NCBI RefSeq assembly: GCF_900099765.1
Contig: NZ_FNDX01000041.1
Span: forward strand, 1 to 53,995
Direction: 5' to 3'
DNA length: 53,995 bases
From: Paenibacillus typhae
GTDB taxonomy: Bacteria > Bacillota > Bacilli > Paenibacillales > Paenibacillaceae
The translations under genes were made by a program, and so were the position numbers. Positions within the stretch are counted from its first letter, which is position 1; each line of letters begins with the position of its first letter. The notes below the pieces were generated by a model that did not search any database, was not told the origin of the DNA, and was given only the letters and a program-made list of their open reading frames with translations. Positions 1-8,370 of this stretch are shown in pieces.

Positions 1-85
1 CCCGAAGGATAAGCTCCGCTCGACTTGCATGTATTAGGCACGCCGCCAGCGTTCGTCCTGAGCCAGGATCAAACTCTCCAATAAG
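1..85 (-). rRNA. rrs: 16S ribosomal RNA, 5' end only (partial)
   Basis: Read on the minus strand, positions 80 down to 1 give the universal 16S start (GAGAGTTTGATCCTGGCTCAG region) followed by GACGAACGCTGGCGGC. Only the first 80 or so nucleotides are present; the rest of the gene and presumably 23S and 5S lie beyond the left edge. The mature 5' end is placed near 85 by analogy with other Firmicutes and could be off by a few bases. Confidence 0.97.
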
Positions 86-337
86 GTTTTTCCGGACGGT
101 TACTTCACCCGAATCACTCCGAGGAAATAACCATCCGAAAACTATCGAAAAGAGCGATTCGCTCATTTTGAAACATCTGACGAGAATGTTACATTCTCAA
201 GATGAATTTCTAAAACGTACAAGACGCTGTGAAAATCATCAGTTTTGGAATCACCGAAGTGAATTCCGATACTCACTCGTTGTTCAGTTTTCAAAGATCA
301 AGCTCGTTGTCGCTTTCGATTAACTCGTCAGCAGCAA
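86..337 (-). other. rRNA operon leader with boxA-like antitermination signal
   Basis: This is the transcribed spacer between the proximal rRNA promoter and 16S. On the minus strand it contains TGATCTTTGAAAACT at about 286-300, which resembles the boxA element (TGCTCTTTGAAAA type) that recruits Nus factors for rRNA antitermination. No protein-coding gene is supported here. Confidence 0.7.
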
Positions 338-344
338 CTTTTAT

Positions 345-373
345 AATATATCATGTCTTTCGATTTAATGCAA
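345..373 (-). promoter_or_regulatory. rRNA promoter P1 (proximal)
   Basis: On the minus strand: -35 TTGCAT (368-373), 17-bp spacer, -10 TATATT (345-350). The -35 is preceded by a long A/T-rich stretch that could act as an UP element. Its position about 250 bp before 16S fits a sigma-A rRNA promoter. Confidence 0.75.
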
Positions 374-462
374 CACTTTTTTTTGAAAAAGTGTTTTGCA
401 ATCTTATCAGCAGAGCATGTCCCAATCACCAATAATTTCTTTCTGTTCGCGACTGGATTTAT

Positions 463-492
463 AATATACCATGGTCTGTCCCATAAAGACAA
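463..492 (-). promoter_or_regulatory. rRNA promoter P2 (distal)
   Basis: On the minus strand: -35 TTGTCT (487-492), 18-bp spacer, -10 TATATT (463-468). The sequence after the -10 (ATAAA) matches that after the proximal promoter, as expected of tandem rRNA promoters. Confidence 0.65.
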
Positions 493-566
493 CCCACAAT
501 ATTACCCATTTATAATTTTGTTGTATTAGTGCAAAAGAGCTACTCTCCCAAGGGCTTTATATTCTA

Positions 567-601
567 TTAAAAAGCATGCAGGCCAACAGCCCGCATGCTT
601 C
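567..601 (-). terminator. Rho-independent terminator after safA-like gene
   Basis: Minus strand: 12-bp stem AAGCATGCGGGC / GCCTGCATGCTT with one mismatch, loop TGTTG, followed by TTTAATA. It lies 19 nt beyond the safA stop. Confidence 0.8.
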
Positions 602-619
602 TGTATCAACTAATCCCGG

Positions 620-2206
620 TTAATTCGAAATCCATGGATTTTTGCTTTTTTTACTGCCCCGGTTACTTCCCTGTTTAGACGTTGTTTTCGCCGATTTCCC
701 CTCGGTATGGCTGGAGACCTTCACTTTCGCTCCTCCCGTCTTACCACTCCGTGCCTTCCCCTTCGCTGCTGTCTCTTTCAGTTCGGCGGATGCTCGAGGA
801 ATATCCTGCACGGCAGGCTCCGGTTCCAGAATCTCCGGCACCCGGTTATGCACAGCGTTCTCCATACCGGGGTACACCGGATAAGCCGGAATGCCGCTTA
901 TCGCCGGACTAGTGTATGCACCTAACGGTGCTGCATCGTTAATGCCGGCATTAGGCATAGACTCTGTCATAAATCCATATGGCGAAATTCCCTCTGGCTG
1001 AGGCGTGAATACAGGATAACCGCCGCCATATACCGGCTGCTCATAGCTGTACGGCTGAATTACTGGTCCGCCTCCGCAGCCGCAGGACGGCCATGGCAGA
1101 TTGACGGGCTGTCCGCCATACTGCGGAATTCCGTAAGGGGGATAATCCGTCGCCGGGCTTACACCGGTAATGGGTGCAGCAGGATACTCAGGCACCATAT
1201 TTGGATACCAGGCTCCCTGTGCCTCAGCTGCCGGATATACATTGCCGGGATAACCGTATGGCACACCATACGGAATCATGCAATCCGGCATATACATGGC
1301 GGGCTGAACCATATTTTCCATCGTGTTTACGCCCATCATCGGCATAGCCTGCTCGTAATACGGATATACCGGCGGACAGTCATAGGCATAAGGGTTTTCA
1401 TTCAACCCCGGGTATCCTGCTGCCGGATCACAATGTGTTTCCTTAGTCGCCGGAGCCCAGACTGCCGGTTCAACCGCTGCTTTCCCCTTTTCCTTAGGCT
1501 CATAGACCACGGCTTCCTGGGCGGGAACGGAAATCTGCACGTACAAGCTTTGCGATTCATGGACCATCTGGACAGGCGCAGGCTCAGGCGCTTTGTTCAC
1601 TACCGGAGCTATATTTACTTCCGGAGCTATATTTACTTCCGGAGCTATGTTTACTTCCGGAGCAGTATTCACTTCAGGCGCTTTATTGATCACAGGCTCT
1701 GGAAGCGTTTCTGCTACCGGGGCGGTCTCCGTTTCCTTAGCAGGCTCTGCTATAGGTCCGGTGTAGGTTTTTCCGCCGACCTTTGTTTTATCTACAACTG
1801 CCGGAGATGTGGCATCGGCCGGAACCGGTGTGGCATTCCCCTGGATAGATTGCGGCTGGATGGCCGCTCCATTCGATTTCTTAGGGATGTTCACAATCTC
1901 GCCCGTCAAAAGCGCATTCGGATTTTTAAGCTGCGGATTGGCATCGATCACTTCCTTGAGCGTTATTCCCCAGGCTTTAGATAATTTCCACAAGGTATCC
2001 CCCTGTTTGACTGTATGCTTATAAAAAAGCTCACTGGTTTCCGGCACAGAGGCCGGAGCTGACGGAATCTTGACTTTATCCCCTACGTTCAGCACATCCG
2101 GATTACTGATCTGCGGATTAGCCTCAATGATTTTTTGCAGCGGTACTCCGTACTTTTGCGATAATGCATAAAGCGAATCGCCTTGTTTGACAATGTGTAT
2201 TTTCAC
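620..2206 (-). CDS. safA: SafA-like spore morphogenetic protein with two LysM domains
   Basis: 528 residues. Two LysM peptidoglycan-binding domains sit at about 1-49 (HIVKQGDSLYALSQKYGV) and 61-109 (HTVKQGDTLWKLSKAWGI). A linker follows with hexapeptide repeats APEVNI, then a long Tyr/Pro/Gly-rich region (about 265-465), and a Lys/Ser-rich basic tail. In B. subtilis SafA the N-terminal LysM targets the forespore and the rich C-terminal part recruits inner-coat proteins; the same is inferred here. The start is GTG at 2204-2206, with AGGAGG 10 nt upstream; the nearby ATG is out of frame. B. subtilis safA also lies close to the pheA/obg neighbourhood, which supports the name. Two LysM domains rather than one is a difference from B. 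subtilis SafA. Confidence 0.85.
   Translation of the reverse strand: MKIHIVKQGDSLYALSQKYGVPLQKIIEANPQISNPDVLNVGDKVKIPSAPASVPETSELFYKHTVKQGDTLWKLSKAWGITLKEVIDANPQLKNPNALLTGEIVNIPKKSNGAAIQPQSIQGNATPVPADATSPAVVDKTKVGGKTYTGPIAEPAKETETAPVAETLPEPVINKAPEVNTAPEVNIAPEVNIAPEVNIAPVVNKAPEPAPVQMVHESQSLYVQISVPAQEAVVYEPKEKGKAAVEPAVWAPATKETHCDPAAGYPGLNENPYAYDCPPVYPYYEQAMPMMGVNTMENMVQPAMYMPDCMIPYGVPYGYPGNVYPAAEAQGAWYPNMVPEYPAAPITGVSPATDYPPYGIPQYGGQPVNLPWPSCGCGGGPVIQPYSYEQPVYGGGYPVFTPQPEGISPYGFMTESMPNAGINDAAPLGAYTSPAISGIPAYPVYPGMENAVHNRVPEILEPEPAVQDIPRASAELKETAAKGKARSGKTGGAKVKVSSHTEGKSAKTTSKQGSNRGSKKSKNPWISN
1592..1683 (-). repeat. 18-bp in-frame tandem repeat in safA-like gene
   Basis: About five copies of an 18-bp unit (on the plus strand TTACTTCCGGAGCTATAT with variants) encode APEVNI/APEVNT/APVVNK hexapeptides. 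The repeat makes a proline-rich spacer between the LysM part and the Tyr/Pro-rich part. Near-identical units suggest recent expansion. Confidence 0.9.
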
Positions 2207-2220
2207 GCAGCATTAACCTC

Positions 2221-2394
2221 CTAAAAAATGCGTAATGGTTGGAGCGCGTTGCAAGCTTTACAGCCACGTCCTCTCTGATCCGGCTGCAAATTCCGGCTCA
2301 TAGAAGCATCCGTCCCCACTCCCGGGTACTGCTCCTGAGCATCGTTATATGCGTTACAGCTGCCTCCTTCGTTACTACATCTTATGCAGCCCAT
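2221..2394 (-). CDS. Possible small Cys-rich protein upstream of safA
   Basis: A 57-residue frame begins MGCIRCSNEGGSC and ends GRGCKACNALQPLRIF. It has two CxxC motifs (CIRC near the start, CKAC near the end), the spacing seen in small zinc-ribbon proteins. Its TAG stop overlaps the AGGAGG ribosome site of the safA-like gene, which suggests coupling. A weak purine-rich GGGATG precedes the ATG. An alternative ATG at 2433 would begin inside the ilvE terminator stem and is unlikely. I do not recognise a family. It could be a chance frame; protein conservation in relatives would decide. Confidence 0.35.
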   Translation of the reverse strand: MGCIRCSNEGGSCNAYNDAQEQYPGVGTDASMSRNLQPDQRGRGCKACNALQPLRIF

Positions 2395-2415
2395 GGGCGA
2401 TTGACATCCCTGGAA

Positions 2416-2496
2416 CAAAAAAAATCCCTTCATGCTCAGACGGGACTAGCCTTTGTCTTATTCACAAAGGTCCATCCCGCTTGCATGAAGGGATTT
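2416..2496 (-). terminator. Long nested terminator after ilvE
   Basis: Outer arms AAATCCCTTCATGC (2422-2435 as read on plus) and GCATGAAGGGATTT (2483-2496) are perfectly complementary. Inner arms GGGA..CCTTTGT / ACAAAGG..TCCC extend the stem, and the minus strand continues with T8. It closes the pheB-hom-thrB-pheA-ilvE transcript about 40 nt after the ilvE stop. Confidence 0.85.
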
Positions 2497-2534
2497 ATTT
2501 GTCTAATTAAAGCAGGCTCAGTCCCGGATAAACC

Positions 2535-3416
2535 TTACTCCCAGACTTTATAGCCGTCTTTATCCACGGCATTACGGAATTCTTCAAGCAGCTGCAGCGT
2601 AATCGGACCGGCATGTCCTTCGCCGATGATCCGGCCGTCGATTTCGCGGGCGGCGATAACTTCGGCTGCTGTTCCGGTGAAGAAAACCTCGTCGGCAATA
2701 TACACGTCGTGCATAGTGAATGGCTCTTCCTTCAACGGCAGACCCAGCTTCTCACACAGCTCGATGATCGCCAGGCGGGTGATGCCTTCCAGCGCCCCCA
2801 GATAGCAAGGCGGCGTGTAGACAACTCCTCTTTTGACGATAAAGATGTTGTCACCGGAGCCCTCAGTTACATAGCCCTGGGCATTCATCATGATGGCTTC
2901 GTCGGCTTCCGCCAGATTGGACTGGATTTTGACGAGGATGTTGTTCAGATAGTTAAGTGACTTGATCTTCGGATTGAGCGCATCCGGAAGGTTGCGGCGC
3001 TGGGATACGGAGACGGCACGCAAGCCGTTCAGGTAAGCCTGCTCCGGATAGATCGCAAGCTGCTCCACAATGATGATTACACTGGCCTTAGGACAGCGGC
3101 GCGGATCAAGTCCAAGATTACCTACACCGCGTGAAACGATCAGACGGATATAGCCGTTGCGCATTTCATTCAGGCGGATCGTCTCTGCCATCGCTTCCAG
3201 CATTTCATCATAAGTCAGCGGAATGTCCAGCATGATGGATTTGGCCGAATCATACAGCCTGTCCAGATGCTCTTTGCATTTAAAAATATTACCGTTATAA
3301 ATACGGATGCCTTCGAAAATACCGTCCCCGTAAAGAAAACCGTGATCAAATACGGATACCTTTGCATTTTCCTTTGTTACGTGTTGTCCATCCAGATAGA
3401 TCCATTGCTCAGCCAT
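2535..3416 (-). CDS. ilvE: Branched-chain amino acid aminotransferase
   Basis: 293 residues, PLP fold-type IV aminotransferase. It transfers the amino group between glutamate and the 2-keto acids of Leu, Ile and Val in the cytoplasm. Visible signatures are the N-terminal FDHGFLYGDGIFEGIR, the PLP-lysine region NPKIKSLNYLNN, and EGSGDNIF. The reading frame is open further upstream, but ATG at 3416 is chosen because GGAGGTG lies 10 nt before it and because it starts 4 nt after the pheA stop. It is the last gene of an operon with pheB, hom, thrB and pheA, followed directly by a strong terminator. A D-amino-acid aminotransferase is the main alternative, but the length and motifs favour IlvE. Confidence 0.92.
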   Translation of the reverse strand: MAEQWIYLDGQHVTKENAKVSVFDHGFLYGDGIFEGIRIYNGNIFKCKEHLDRLYDSAKSIMLDIPLTYDEMLEAMAETIRLNEMRNGYIRLIVSRGVGNLGLDPRRCPKASVIIIVEQLAIYPEQAYLNGLRAVSVSQRRNLPDALNPKIKSLNYLNNILVKIQSNLAEADEAIMMNAQGYVTEGSGDNIFIVKRGVVYTPPCYLGALEGITRLAIIELCEKLGLPLKEEPFTMHDVYIADEVFFTGTAAEVIAAREIDGRIIGEGHAGPITLQLLEEFRNAVDKDGYKVWE

Positions 3417-3420
3417 GAAC

Positions 3421-4308
3421 TTACTGCACCTCCGCTTTCTCTTCCTCATAGGTGTATGTGGGATACGAGCCCAGAATCCGCACCTGGCAGCCCAAGGCCT
3501 TGATCTCTTCAATCGCCGCCGGCAGCAGGACCGATTCTATCGGTTCCAGCACATCAATGTAAAAATAATAAGTACCCAACTTCTTCTTCGTCGGCCGTGA
3601 TTCAATGCGTGATAAATTCAATCGCCGCCAGGCAAATGCGGCCAGCACCTGATGCAGGGCTCCCGGAAAATCCTCCGGCAGGGTTACAAGAATACTCGTC
3701 TTGTCACCAGAGCTCTTCTTCGGAAGGCTCAGCTTCTGAGGCCCTACCAGAACGAAACGCGTGTAGTTATTATGGTGATCCGTAATCTTGCGCTCGACTA
3801 TCTCCAGGCCGTGTGTCGCGGCTCCAAGCGCCGTACCGATGGCCGCCCAGCCCCGGCCGGGATTGTTCTTCACAATCTCCACAGCCTCGGAGGTGCTTCC
3901 CACCGACTCCAGCTCAGCCCACGGCACATGCGCGCGGATGAACTGCAGACACTGCGCCATAGCGACAGGATGGGAGAGGATCTTTCTGATTCCGGAATAA
4001 TCCTTTTCGCCGCTGCTATTCTTGAATTCTCCGGGATGACCGATCAGATTCTGAATAGACGGAAAAATCCACTCCGCCTGCATAGGCAAATTGACTTCAT
4101 TGATGAGCCAATCAATATGCAGGCTTACCGAACCGTCGATTGTATTCTCAATCGGGATCACACTGTAATCCGTTGTGCCGCCTGCCGTCGAGAGAAAAAC
4201 ATCGGAAATCAGCTTGTGATGCACAATGCTGACCGGCTCGCCACCAAATAAATGCAGCAGCGCTTCGTGGGATACCGTACCCTGCGGCAATACCGCTATT
4301 GATTTCAT
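3421..4308 (-). CDS. pheA: Prephenate dehydratase
   Basis: 295 residues. It converts prephenate to phenylpyruvate, the committed step to phenylalanine. The catalytic domain (about 1-190) has YSVIPIENTIDGSV and the C-terminal YTRFVLVG. An ACT domain (about 205-285) with the Phe-binding ESRPTKKKLGTYYFY indicates feedback inhibition by phenylalanine. The ATG at 4308 overlaps the thrB stop (ATGA), so translation is probably coupled. There is no chorismate mutase domain, as usual in Bacillales. Start chosen over upstream in-frame codons because of this overlap and the family N-terminus. Confidence 0.95.
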   Translation of the reverse strand: MKSIAVLPQGTVSHEALLHLFGGEPVSIVHHKLISDVFLSTAGGTTDYSVIPIENTIDGSVSLHIDWLINEVNLPMQAEWIFPSIQNLIGHPGEFKNSSGEKDYSGIRKILSHPVAMAQCLQFIRAHVPWAELESVGSTSEAVEIVKNNPGRGWAAIGTALGAATHGLEIVERKITDHHNNYTRFVLVGPQKLSLPKKSSGDKTSILVTLPEDFPGALHQVLAAFAWRRLNLSRIESRPTKKKLGTYYFYIDVLEPIESVLLPAAIEEIKALGCQVRILGSYPTYTYEEEKAEVQ

Positions 4309-5285
4309 GACTGTACTTCTCCTTTTATCATATCCAAAAATGAGCCGTTTTGCATCCCGTTTCTTTCCATGAGCTCCACCTTCACGCCGTCCGTACACGG
4401 AGGCAGCCAGCGGGTCTGCGCCGGAATCCCGTGCTCCGCCATCGTCTCCCTCAGGAACAGCTCCAGCTCCTGCTTCTCAGTGCTGCCAGCGTCCACCAGA
4501 CAGAGCAGGGTCGGGCCTGCTCCGCTAAGCGCAATTCCCAGGGCCCCGTGCTGCGGGGCTTCAGCGAGCAGCTTCTCCATTCCGGGGACAAGCGGAGCGC
4601 GGTACGGCTGATGCAGACGGTCCAGCATCGCCCGGCCGATCAGATCAAGCCTGCCAGCGGCAAAGGCTGCTGTAAGCAATGAGGTGCGGCTAATATTATA
4701 CACGGCATCGCTGACGGTAATTTCTGTAGGGATTACCCCCCGTGCCTTGGTCGTAGCGAGCTCAAACTCCGGAATGACAACGAGCACCTCCATATCCCGG
4801 GGCGGTTCAATCCGGATATGGTCGGCATGTGTGCCGTCCCAGACAGCCGTAATAATTCCTCCGAACAGGGAGGCTCCAACGTTGTCAGGATGCTTTTCGA
4901 GGGAGCAGGCCATATCGAACAGCTTGGTATTATCCAGCGGAGAGCCGATCATGGTATTGGCCGCAGCCAGTGCTCCGACAATGGCCGACGCGCTGCTGCC
5001 AAGCCCCCGGGTAAGCGGGATATCAGAATACATCGATATGGACAGCTCGGGAACAGAGACGCCTGCTTCGGCAAATACCATCTGGGCCACCTGGTAGAGC
5101 AGATTGCTTTTATCACAGGGAAGTCCGTTCATCTGGTCGCCGTAAAAGTAAAACACCGTCTCTTCGGCTTCTTCCATCTCAATCCAGGCATACAGCGACA
5201 AGGCCATACCCAGCGTATCAAAGCCGGGTCCCAGATTGGCGGTACTGGCGGGTACTTTTACTCTAGACCTTCCATACATACTCAT
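4305..5285 (-). CDS. thrB: Homoserine kinase
   Basis: 326 residues, GHMP kinase family. It phosphorylates homoserine with ATP on the threonine branch. The N-terminal VPASTANLGPGFDTLG and the ATP-binding loop PLTRGLGSSAS (about 88-98) are clear, and the C-terminal GIALSGAGPT motif is present. It lies 35 nt after hom and overlaps pheA by 4 nt. The start ATG at 5285 has AAGGAG about 12 nt upstream. No thrC is visible next to it, so the operon mixes threonine, phenylalanine and branched-chain steps. Confidence 0.95.
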   Translation of the reverse strand: MSMYGRSRVKVPASTANLGPGFDTLGMALSLYAWIEMEEAEETVFYFYGDQMNGLPCDKSNLLYQVAQMVFAEAGVSVPELSISMYSDIPLTRGLGSSASAIVGALAAANTMIGSPLDNTKLFDMACSLEKHPDNVGASLFGGIITAVWDGTHADHIRIEPPRDMEVLVVIPEFELATTKARGVIPTEITVSDAVYNISRTSLLTAAFAAGRLDLIGRAMLDRLHQPYRAPLVPGMEKLLAEAPQHGALGIALSGAGPTLLCLVDAGSTEKQELELFLRETMAEHGIPAQTRWLPPCTDGVKVELMERNGMQNGSFLDMIKGEVQS

Positions 5286-5320
5286 AGCGGGTGAAATCTC
5301 CTTCGTCTTTTTTGCGAGTA

Positions 5321-6607
5321 CTATCCCTCTACACGGTAATGGCTCTTGATCCGGTGAATAACCGGAAGCTCCTCCAGGTGGCGCAGCACCTTATTCATAC
5401 TCGCCTTGCTGGCATTATGAGTTACAATAATAATTTCCGCGTCCGGATTATTCGGATTCGCCTGCTGCACCACGGAATCGAGACTGACATCATACTCAGC
5501 AAATACCTGGGTAATTTTGGCCAGCACACCCGCTTTGTCATCGACATGCAGCAGCAGAAAATTTTTGTAAAAGATATCTTCGTCGCTCTTCAGCTTCTTC
5601 TGCTTATAAGGCACAATCTGCTTCAGGCCATTCACGCCCAGCTTCAGGTTCTTGATCACTGCCACCAGGTCCGCCACGATAGAGGTTGCTGTAGGCATTG
5701 CACCTGCGCCTGCACCGTAGAACATCGTCTCTCCAACCGCCTGCCCGTATACATAAACCGCATTAAACACTCCGTTCACGGAAGCGAGCGGGTGACTCGT
5801 ACGGATCATCGTCGGCTGGACGCTGATGCTGAATTCCTCATCCTCGCATTCGGCGATTCCCAGCAGCTTCATATCATAGCCAAGCCGTTTGGCAAAAGCG
5901 ATATCCTCCTTGCTAACGCCGGAAATCCCGCTGACGCTGACATCATTCAGCTCCACATTGGTGCGGAAGCCGAGCGTGCCGAGAATGGCCATTTTGCGTG
6001 CAGCATCAAGGCCCTCCACATCAGAGGTCGGGTCGGATTCGGCATAGCCCAGTCCCTGCGCTTCTTTCAGCACATCGTGATACGAGGCGCCTTCCTGGCT
6101 CATTTTGCTCAGTATGTAATTGGTTGTACCGTTTACGATCCCCATGATTTTTTTGATTTTGTCAGAGGAAAAGCCCTCGATAAGCGTACGGATAATCGGA
6201 ATCCCGCCGGCCACGCTGGCCTCATAAAATACGTCACACTGCTTCTCCTGCGCCTTGGCCAGAATCTCCGACCCGTGGAGTGCCATCAGATCTTTATTGG
6301 CGGTGACGATGTGCTTGCCGAGTTCCAGCGCCTCAAGAATATATTCCTTCGTGCCGGCGATGCCGCCCATTACCTCAACGATAACATCAATCTCAGGATC
6401 GCGGATAACCTCCCAAGGATCTGTAGTGATCAGCGCCGCATCCACTTCGATGTCCCGCGGCTTATCGACATTTTTTACAGCTATACGTTCAATAACGATC
6501 GGGGAACCCACCTGACTGCTCAGGTCCTCCTGATTTCCTTCCACGATACGGACAACACCTGCACCGACCGTGCCAAGGCCCAATAATCCAACTTTAACCG
6601 GCTTCAT
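5321..6607 (-). CDS. hom: Homoserine dehydrogenase
   Basis: 428 residues. It reduces aspartate semialdehyde to homoserine with NAD(P)H. The Rossmann motif GLLGLGTVGAG is at about 7-17, the catalytic region includes ANKDLMALHG and GIVNGTTNYIL, and a C-terminal ACT domain (about 350-425, starting DKAGVLAKITQVFAEYDVS) probably gives feedback control by threonine. The ribosome site AGGAGG lies 6 nt before ATG. Between it and pheB are 2.3 copies of a 65-bp repeat. Confidence 0.96.
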   Translation of the reverse strand: MKPVKVGLLGLGTVGAGVVRIVEGNQEDLSSQVGSPIVIERIAVKNVDKPRDIEVDAALITTDPWEVIRDPEIDVIVEVMGGIAGTKEYILEALELGKHIVTANKDLMALHGSEILAKAQEKQCDVFYEASVAGGIPIIRTLIEGFSSDKIKKIMGIVNGTTNYILSKMSQEGASYHDVLKEAQGLGYAESDPTSDVEGLDAARKMAILGTLGFRTNVELNDVSVSGISGVSKEDIAFAKRLGYDMKLLGIAECEDEEFSISVQPTMIRTSHPLASVNGVFNAVYVYGQAVGETMFYGAGAGAMPTATSIVADLVAVIKNLKLGVNGLKQIVPYKQKKLKSDEDIFYKNFLLLHVDDKAGVLAKITQVFAEYDVSLDSVVQQANPNNPDAEIIIVTHNASKASMNKVLRHLEELPVIHRIKSHYRVEG

Positions 6608-6622
6608 GTGGTTCCTCCTAAA

Positions 6623-6774
6623 AGTTTTATGAAGCTATACTACTCTGAATTTCTACGCAATAAAACTAGCTTCGTAAGCATCCGCTTAGTTTTATGAAGC
6701 TATACTACTCTGAATTTCTACGCAATAAAACTCGCTTCGTAAGCACCCGCTTAGTTTTATGAAGCTATACTACT
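6623..6774. repeat. 65-bp tandem repeat (2.3 copies) between pheB and hom
   Basis: Two 65-bp units (6623-6687 and 6688-6752) differ at only two positions, and a third partial copy (6753-6774) runs into the pheB stop codon. At each junction ATAAAACTA (for example 6660-6668) and TAGTTTTAT (6687-6695) form perfect inverted arms. The internal GAAGCTA / TAGCTTC can pair as well. The repeat sits inside an operon, so it is transcribed. Confidence 0.95.
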
Positions 6775-7210
6775 ACCCCTGGCCTATGATCAAAGCCCGT
6801 TTTACACCGGATATCTCCCGCAGACCGTCCAGCATATCGCCCAGCTCCTGATTCATATGTGAAATCTCCACAGAAATGACGACGTTCGCCCGTCCCTGCA
6901 GCGGAATACTCTGGTTGATCGTCAGCACGTTAGCCCCGTGAACCGCCACACAGCCAAGCACCTTGGACAGCATACCCGACTCATGCTCCAGATCAAGTGA
7001 AATGGTTACGATCCGTTCCCGCTCCAGCTGGTGGATCAGATGAATGCCGTCTTTATATTTATAAAAAGCGCTGCGGCTAAGTCCAACCTGCTCCACACCT
7101 TCATGTACCGTCTTGGCGTCTCCTGCTTCCAGCAGCTGTTTGACCTGCATGGTCTTCAGCACAGCGTCAGGCAAAATGTCCTCGCGGACCAAATAATAGC
7201 GCTCTTTCAC
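6773..7210 (-). CDS. pheB: ACT domain protein PheB
   Basis: 145 residues, close to the 147 of B. subtilis PheB. The N-terminal part has ERYYLVREDILPDAV and LSRSAFYKYKDGI, a helix-turn-helix-like segment. The C-terminal part (about 70-143) is an ACT domain, ending in a TAG inside the tandem repeat. Its precise role is unknown; genetically the family is linked to Phe biosynthesis and it stands next to pheA operons. I chose GTG at 7210 over the upstream ATG at 7282. GTGAGG precedes the GTG at good spacing, the family begins here, and the likely promoter -10 (7253-7258) lies downstream of 7282. It is first in the operon. Confidence 0.88.
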   Translation of the reverse strand: MKERYYLVREDILPDAVLKTMQVKQLLEAGDAKTVHEGVEQVGLSRSAFYKYKDGIHLIHQLERERIVTISLDLEHESGMLSKVLGCVAVHGANVLTINQSIPLQGRANVVISVEISHMNQELGDMLDGLREISGVKRALIIGQG

Positions 7211-7252
7211 GAACGTCCTCACCCCAAAGACTTTTGTGTTTTCATAGTGGAC

Positions 7253-7282
7253 ATTATACTTGAAAAGCTCTGAAAAAAGCAA
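7253..7282 (-). promoter_or_regulatory. Sigma-A promoter for pheB-hom-thrB-pheA-ilvE
   Basis: Minus strand: -35 TTGCTT (7277-7282), 18-bp spacer, -10 TATAAT (7253-7258). Predicted start of transcription near 7246 leaves a short 5' UTR before the GTG at 7210. No T-box or other riboswitch is seen in front of it. Confidence 0.65.
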
Positions 7283-7473
7283 TAGATTTTCACCGGGTGC
7301 AGACGGGGCTATCCCTGTTCAACTGCAAAATCAGCCTGCATTAAAGAATTCATGCAGCTATCACAACATCTAGGCGGTGCTGTCATGCCAGGATTGTTAA
7401 GAGCATTACCGCCGCTCCGCCCTGGTGTTTGCCCTTCGGTATTTCCTGCATTATAGCATTTTTATGCTGTCCC

Positions 7474-8220
7474 CTACTTTAACGCCGCAAGCTGCCTGTT
7501 CCGCAGCAGGAGCGTACCGGCTATGTTATCCGCCAGTTCACCGGCCGCCCCTTCCCAGCCGCTGCCCGGGTCCCTGAGCGTCAGCAGCAGCGCCACCTGA
7601 TCATGCAGCAAAGAAATCTGCCGGGTAAGCATTTCCTCGGTATCATACAGATCCGGTCTGGAGTGCGGGTCGCTATACCGGAACTGCTCCTCCAGCCCGG
7701 CGATAAGCTCCGCAAGCCACTGCGCCCCGGGATGCCTCCAGCTTCCGGCCAGCTCCCGGATGTCCTTCAGCTCGGCCTGGTGCTCTGTGTGAGCCCTAGT
7801 GGCATCGTTAGTACGCTGTTCCTGTGCAGCGGCTTTGCGGCTGTATATGCCTGTCACCGCCAGCAGGGCAGCACTAACCAGCAGCAGCGTCACCTGCACT
7901 GCCGCATAAGCCGGCGTCTGGAGCTGCAGGCCCCAGTCGAGCAGAGCCGCTGCAATCAACACAGCAGCCGCATAAGCGGCAGTAATCCAGGCGCCGCCAG
8001 TCTGCACCGGAGAGGGACTCCGGTTACTTTTGGGCGTGCGCAGCCGGTATACGGTAAAGCCGAAAAACACACTTTCCGCAGACAGCATAGCCAGCATGCT
8101 AACGATAGAGCGGGGCTGCAGTCCGGGCAGCTCAAGCATGATGAAGAAGGCGACTGTCAGAATTACCACTGCTGCATAGAATAGACTAATGTTTCCTGCA
8201 TAGCTCCTGTTCTTTTGCAT
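7474..8220 (-). CDS. Four-helix membrane protein of unknown function
   Basis: 248 residues. Four hydrophobic stretches appear to cross the membrane (roughly residues 10-30, 38-60, 80-100, 107-128). A soluble, helical C-terminal region of about 115 residues follows (AAQEQRTNDATRAHTEHQ onward). The C-terminal HxxLxxRxxL-type pattern is not one I can name. Start ATG at 8220 is set by AAGGAGG five nt upstream; the frame is open for 11 more codons. It lies between obg and pheB, with a repeat element and the obg terminator upstream, so it is probably transcribed alone. I do not recognise the family. A membrane-bound regulator is only a guess. Confidence 0.75.
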   Translation of the reverse strand: MQKNRSYAGNISLFYAAVVILTVAFFIMLELPGLQPRSIVSMLAMLSAESVFFGFTVYRLRTPKSNRSPSPVQTGGAWITAAYAAAVLIAAALLDWGLQLQTPAYAAVQVTLLLVSAALLAVTGIYSRKAAAQEQRTNDATRAHTEHQAELKDIRELAGSWRHPGAQWLAELIAGLEEQFRYSDPHSRPDLYDTEEMLTRQISLLHDQVALLLTLRDPGSGWEGAAGELADNIAGTLLLRNRQLAALK

Positions 8221-8370
8221 AAGGTCCTCCTTTAACCGGTCCTTCTGCCACACCTGCCGCAGAACTTCTGTCCTGGCTTCAGTTCAGGCCATCCGGCTTA
8301 TATAGGTAATCGCGCCTTCCATCCCATTGTATACGATCTGCTGCCGGTTTGGATGTGCCCGACATGACAA

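Noticed and set aside
5291..6586. 431-codon open frame on the plus strand opposite hom
   Set aside because: It is the antisense shadow of a clear homoserine dehydrogenase and encodes a His/Arg-rich product with no domain; caused by G/C bias.
7437..7465. TATAAT with AGCATAAAAATGCT hairpin just after the membrane protein gene
   Set aside because: The -35 region is missing, and the hairpin is too short and T-poor for a terminator call.
7290..7470. T-box or other amino-acid riboswitch in front of the pheB operon
   Set aside because: No T-box core sequence or terminator/antiterminator pair is present between the gene at 7474 and pheB; the promoter lies close to the start codon.
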